Source: Nocardia goodfellowii
Lineage (GTDB): Bacteria > Actinomycetota > Actinomycetes > Mycobacteriales > Mycobacteriaceae
Length of the DNA: 64,000 nt
NCBI RefSeq assembly: GCF_017875645.1
Contig: NZ_JAGGMR010000001.1
Location: forward strand, 3,844,001-3,908,000
Direction of reading: 5' to 3'
Shown: positions 61,438-64,000 of the stretch, one piece after another
Layout of the letters: the number at the start of each line of letters is the position of its first letter
Position numbering within the stretch: position 1 is the stretch's first letter
Notes under the pieces: generated by a model
Seen by the model: only the letters and a program-made list of their open reading frames with translations
The model's database searches: none
Told to the model about the DNA's origin: nothing
Translations under genes and position numbers: made by a program

Positions 61438-61725
61438 CTATGGCTTTTCGACCGAGGACGTGACCAGCCCGGCGGTTTCCATCTGCGCCAGATCGGCTGC
61501 GAGACGCCGCAATGCGCGGGCTTGCGCCCGTCGGACACGCCAGGGTGGTTTCGGGGCGGTGGCGATGGAGTAGGCGCGGCGAAGGTCGCGGCGGAACAAA
61601 GCCACCGCAAGCCAGCCGAAGGCCCCGAAACCACCCAGACCGACGAATAGGAGAAGCAGCAGAATCCTCGCACCGAATTCACCTGCCTCGCTGGTGATTG
61701 CATTCGTCGCAATCCACGCGGTCAT
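61438..61725 (-). CDS. Small single-pass membrane protein
   Basis: 95 residues. One membrane segment (about 18-43, ILLLLLFVGLGGFGAFGWLAVALF) is followed by an Arg-rich helix (RRDLRRAYSIATAPKPPWRVRRAQARALRRL), expected on the cytoplasmic side. The ATG overlaps the upstream stop in ATGA. Function unknown; it may anchor neighbours of this small-gene set to the membrane. Confidence 0.55.
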   Translation of the reverse strand: MTAWIATNAITSEAGEFGARILLLLLFVGLGGFGAFGWLAVALFRRDLRRAYSIATAPKPPWRVRRAQARALRRLAADLAQMETAGLVTSSVEKP

Positions 61726-62186
61726 GACCGCGCCCACTGTCTGACCGCCGCGACTGGTTTGCACCAATCTGGTTGCATGACTTGGGCTCTGCTGCGGCGC
61801 AGCAGAAGGCCCCCGGTGATCACTGCTACGTCCGCCACCAACTGGATCGACTGCAGATCGCTGAGGCCGATGTGGGCCAGAGTTGGCACCACGAGCACTA
61901 CCGGCGCGGACTCGGGGCTTCCGCCAGCACGAGCGATGCCCTTGAGAATGCTGGAGATCGGCGTTCGGTCATCGGCGGCGCACTCGAGCACATCAGGGCC
62001 GGACATCTGATTCCACCGCGAGCCGAGCTGCGCGGGTAAGGGCCACCAACCACAGTCCCTGATGTACTTGCGTACGGCCGCCGAATCGACGGCCGGGCCA
62101 CTCTCTTTCGCAGCCTGGACTGCGGACACAACTCCGAGCGGGATAACCCCATGGAGTCGCGCGTGCGTTGGGTGTGGCGGAACCAT
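61722..62186 (-). CDS. Hypothetical protein, first of the accessory set
   Basis: 154 residues from ATG 62186, which has AAGAAGG seven bases ahead; an ATG at 62312 would add 42 residues but lacks a ribosome site. Content: HGVIPLGVVSAVQAAKESGPAV, IRDCGWWPLPAQLGS and VVLVVPTLAHIGLSDLQSIQLVADVAVITGGLLL, an alternating alpha/beta pattern that recalls resolvase-type or Rossmann-like domains without clear catalytic residues. Divergent from the HTH-TPR regulator, with an AT-rich palindrome between. Confidence 0.5.
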   Translation of the reverse strand: MVPPHPTHARLHGVIPLGVVSAVQAAKESGPAVDSAAVRKYIRDCGWWPLPAQLGSRWNQMSGPDVLECAADDRTPISSILKGIARAGGSPESAPVVLVVPTLAHIGLSDLQSIQLVADVAVITGGLLLRRSRAQVMQPDWCKPVAAVRQWARS

Positions 62187-62354
62187 GCCGGGGCCTTCTT
62201 CCCGTGCGACCGTGAGCGTCTTGAAAGACGGCACCCGGGCCGCGATGAGAATGACCCTCGCCAGTTCGCGACCCGGATCCCGACAGCATCGCCGCAGGAC
62301 GCTTAACTGCATTGGATGCTGATCAGAACAGTAAGAGTCCGTTGACCTGCAAAC

Positions 62355-62370
62355 TCGTAATTTTTTACGA
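62355..62370. promoter_or_regulatory. AT-rich palindromic operator candidate
   Basis: TCGTAATTTTTTACGA: perfect 6-bp arms (TCGTAA and TTACGA) around TTTT, 24 bases before the HTH-TPR regulator start and in the divergent gap. It stands out from the GC-rich surroundings. Probably the regulator's own binding site. Confidence 0.55.
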
Positions 62371-62393
62371 ACTTCGATCTGTACGCTCGTGAT

Positions 62394-63632
62394 ATGGGTC
62401 CTGAATCACTGATCGGCGGCATCGGCGCCAATATCGCCGTATACCGCAGGGCAATCGAGATGTCGCAAGTGGATCTCGCTGCACGTATAGGCAAGTCGGC
62501 CGCATGGGTCGGTCTCGTAGAACGCGGGATCCAGCATCCTGAGAGGTTGACCGACCTGATCAACATCTCGACTGTTCTCGGATGCAGATTGGATGATCTG
62601 CTCGGCCAGCCAATCGACTCACTGATACCCGGCCCGCGTCCCAAAGTCGAAGCGGTCGCGGCGGTCCGCGAGGTGATGCTGCGCGCCGCGGTCCCCGGGC
62701 CTCTGTCCGCAACCTCGCCAGTCGAGGTGTCGTTGGATGACGTAGGCCATAGGGTCGCGCAGGCGTGGACTACATGGCACACCTCTCCCACCGCGCATCG
62801 TGCGCTGGGGCGGGTGCTGCCGGATCTTCTAGCCGACGCGAATGCGGTCATGGTGGCCGCGAAACACGATGACCCCAGACGCGTGGCCCGTGCCCTATCG
62901 GGCACCTACCAAATTGTTCGCCAGTGGCTGCATCATCTTCCCGAAGCCGAACTGTCCTGGATCGCAGCCGAACGCGCGATGCACAACGCGCGTGAAGCCG
63001 ACGACCCTCATCTGATTGCGCTCGGCGCTTGGGCCCTTTCGGCCTCGTATCGGCGGGCAGGCCAGCAGGAGGAGGCAACCAGGCTATGCCTTTCCGCAGC
63101 CGACGAACTGAAGCCGAGGCTCGACCAGAATCCCACTGACGACCTCCTCGCTGACTACGGCATGCTGCACCTCGCTGCGGCGATCTCGGCGGCGCAGAGC
63201 GACGAGGAAGGTCGCGCCTGGGCGCTGCACCGGATCGCGGACGAAGCGGCGCGATCGTTGGGTGCTCGGTATGACCCTTGGACGATGTTCGGAAAGGGGA
63301 ATGTAGCTATCCACTGGCTGGGAATTCGCGCCGAGCTGGGGCACCCCGACGCCATAGTGGACTACGCCTCACGCCTGAACGTCGATGATGTGCCCAGCGT
63401 CGAACGGCGCGCCCGCGTCCTTATCGACACCGCACGCGGCCACGTCCAGCAAAAGAACGATGAGGCGGCCGTCCTCACCCTGCTCGACGCCGAAAAGATC
63501 TCAGCCGACGAGATCCACGACTCCGGACTTGTTCGAGAGCTGCTACGAGAAATGCTGTTCCGAGATCACGCCCGCGCTCGCCCCCACGTCCGGGCGCTGG
63601 CTCTGCGCTGCCGAATGCTCAACGCGGCCTGA
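62394..63632 (+). CDS. XRE-family HTH regulator with TPR-like C-terminus
   Basis: 412 residues. An XRE helix-turn-helix at about 8-65 (IGANIAVYRRAIEMSQVDLAARIGKSAAWVGLVERG) is followed by a linker and a helical repeat region of TPR type to the end (LPEAELSWIAAERAMHNAREADDPHLIALGAWALSASYRRAG). Such proteins often sense small molecules or peptides. It is divergent from the minus-strand small-gene set with an AT-rich palindrome between, so it likely controls both sides. Confidence 0.8.
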   Translation: MGPESLIGGIGANIAVYRRAIEMSQVDLAARIGKSAAWVGLVERGIQHPERLTDLINISTVLGCRLDDLLGQPIDSLIPGPRPKVEAVAAVREVMLRAAVPGPLSATSPVEVSLDDVGHRVAQAWTTWHTSPTAHRALGRVLPDLLADANAVMVAAKHDDPRRVARALSGTYQIVRQWLHHLPEAELSWIAAERAMHNAREADDPHLIALGAWALSASYRRAGQQEEATRLCLSAADELKPRLDQNPTDDLLADYGMLHLAAAISAAQSDEEGRAWALHRIADEAARSLGARYDPWTMFGKGNVAIHWLGIRAELGHPDAIVDYASRLNVDDVPSVERRARVLIDTARGHVQQKNDEAAVLTLLDAEKISADEIHDSGLVRELLREMLFRDHARARPHVRALALRCRMLNAA

Positions 63633-63670
63633 TTGTGCGTGGATCTGGTGGAATACCTCTCGTGGAGAAT

Positions 63671-64000
63671 ATGACAGCTCGCTACGCCTATGCGGCTACT
63701 GATGTGCTGGCAGCAGTGGCGAAGGAACTTCAGCAGGGAGCGCCAGACCGCCTGCTCCGCAAGGCCGCTGGCGGGCTAGCCGTCATCATCGCCGAGGAGT
63801 TGCAAGTCCGATGCGGCAGCGTCTACGGCCGCCGTGTCGCGTTGCTCGTCGGCACCGGTAACAACGGTGCCGACGCCGTGCTTGCTGGTGTCCGGCTTCG
63901 TCGGCGCGGCGTGGCGGTCGACGCCGTGCTGACCGGCGACTCTGCATACGAGCCGGGTGTTCGTCAGCTGGCCGCCGCTGGCGGGCAGATCATTACCGCT
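63671..64000 (+). CDS. NAD(P)HX epimerase-like protein (partial, cut by window end)
   Basis: The first 110 residues only; the frame runs off the end. After LLRKAAGGLAVIIAEEL comes VALLVGTGNNGADAVLAGVRLRRRGVAVDAVL, the YjeF N-terminal signature (GxGNNGGDxxxAxR). NnrE epimerases repair hydrated NAD(P)H in most cells. GGAG lies just upstream of the ATG, 38 bases after the HTH-TPR gene. Whether this is the housekeeping copy or an accessory paralog cannot be told from the fragment. Confidence 0.65.
   Translation, partial: MTARYAYAATDVLAAVAKELQQGAPDRLLRKAAGGLAVIIAEELQVRCGSVYGRRVALLVGTGNNGADAVLAGVRLRRRGVAVDAVLTGDSAYEPGVRQLAAAGGQIITA

Overview
The window reads as chromosomal DNA of a high-GC mycolic-acid actinobacterium, most likely Nocardia or a close Nocardiaceae relative. 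The grounds are the very GC-rich codon use, the bifunctional Rel, cutinase-like, KorAB, EspC-like and KstR-box features, and a core gene order (rel, ppiB, hisS; rarA, alaS, ruvX, mltG, aroE; aroC-aroK-aroB) that resembles the same stretch in mycobacteria. No rRNA, tRNA or CRISPR array was seen.

Layout. 1-4.3 kb: an NrtR-like regulator, a YnfA-type membrane protein, a metallophosphoesterase and rel. 4.6-6.3 kb: a secreted cutinase-like esterase. 6.3-22.3 kb: one tightly packed plus-strand operon encoding a type IV secretion-like machine. It has two pseudo P-loop proteins, two small VirB2-like membrane proteins, three related exported domain proteins, a VirB6-like protein, an SCO6880-type protein, a VirB4 ATPase, an orphan IS3 OrfA-like DNA-binding protein, a three-domain cell wall hydrolase, a lipoprotein, a VirD4-type coupling ATPase and a DUF4913 protein. 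It ends at a strong intrinsic terminator facing a convergent charged-helix gene. No relaxase, integrase or replication gene is visible, so this looks like a resident secretion or transfer apparatus rather than a complete conjugative element. Small overlapping reading frames bridge most gaps in the operon.

23-33 kb: ppiB, hisS, a membrane protein, mdh, korAB, a radical SAM protein with a LexA-like box in front and a clamp-binding-like C-terminus, and a short-chain dehydrogenase behind two KstR-type boxes. 33-43 kb: a probable type VII secretion substrate pair, a secreted protein, a zinc metallopeptidase, aspS, a membrane protein with a Q/G/P-rich repeat tail, a kinase-like protein and phoD. 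43-56.5 kb: rarA, a Uma2 nuclease, alaS-ruvX-mltG-aroE and a B-4DMT membrane protein, convergent with pilD-aroC-aroK-aroB. Here aroK carries a 400-residue basic disordered tail with a hexanucleotide repeat.

56.5-64 kb is accessory: a two-gene unit of unknown function, a six-gene minus-strand set of small unknown proteins broken by a perfect 17-bp inverted repeat, a divergent HTH-TPR regulator behind an AT-rich palindrome, and the start of a NAD(P)HX epimerase-like gene cut by the window end.
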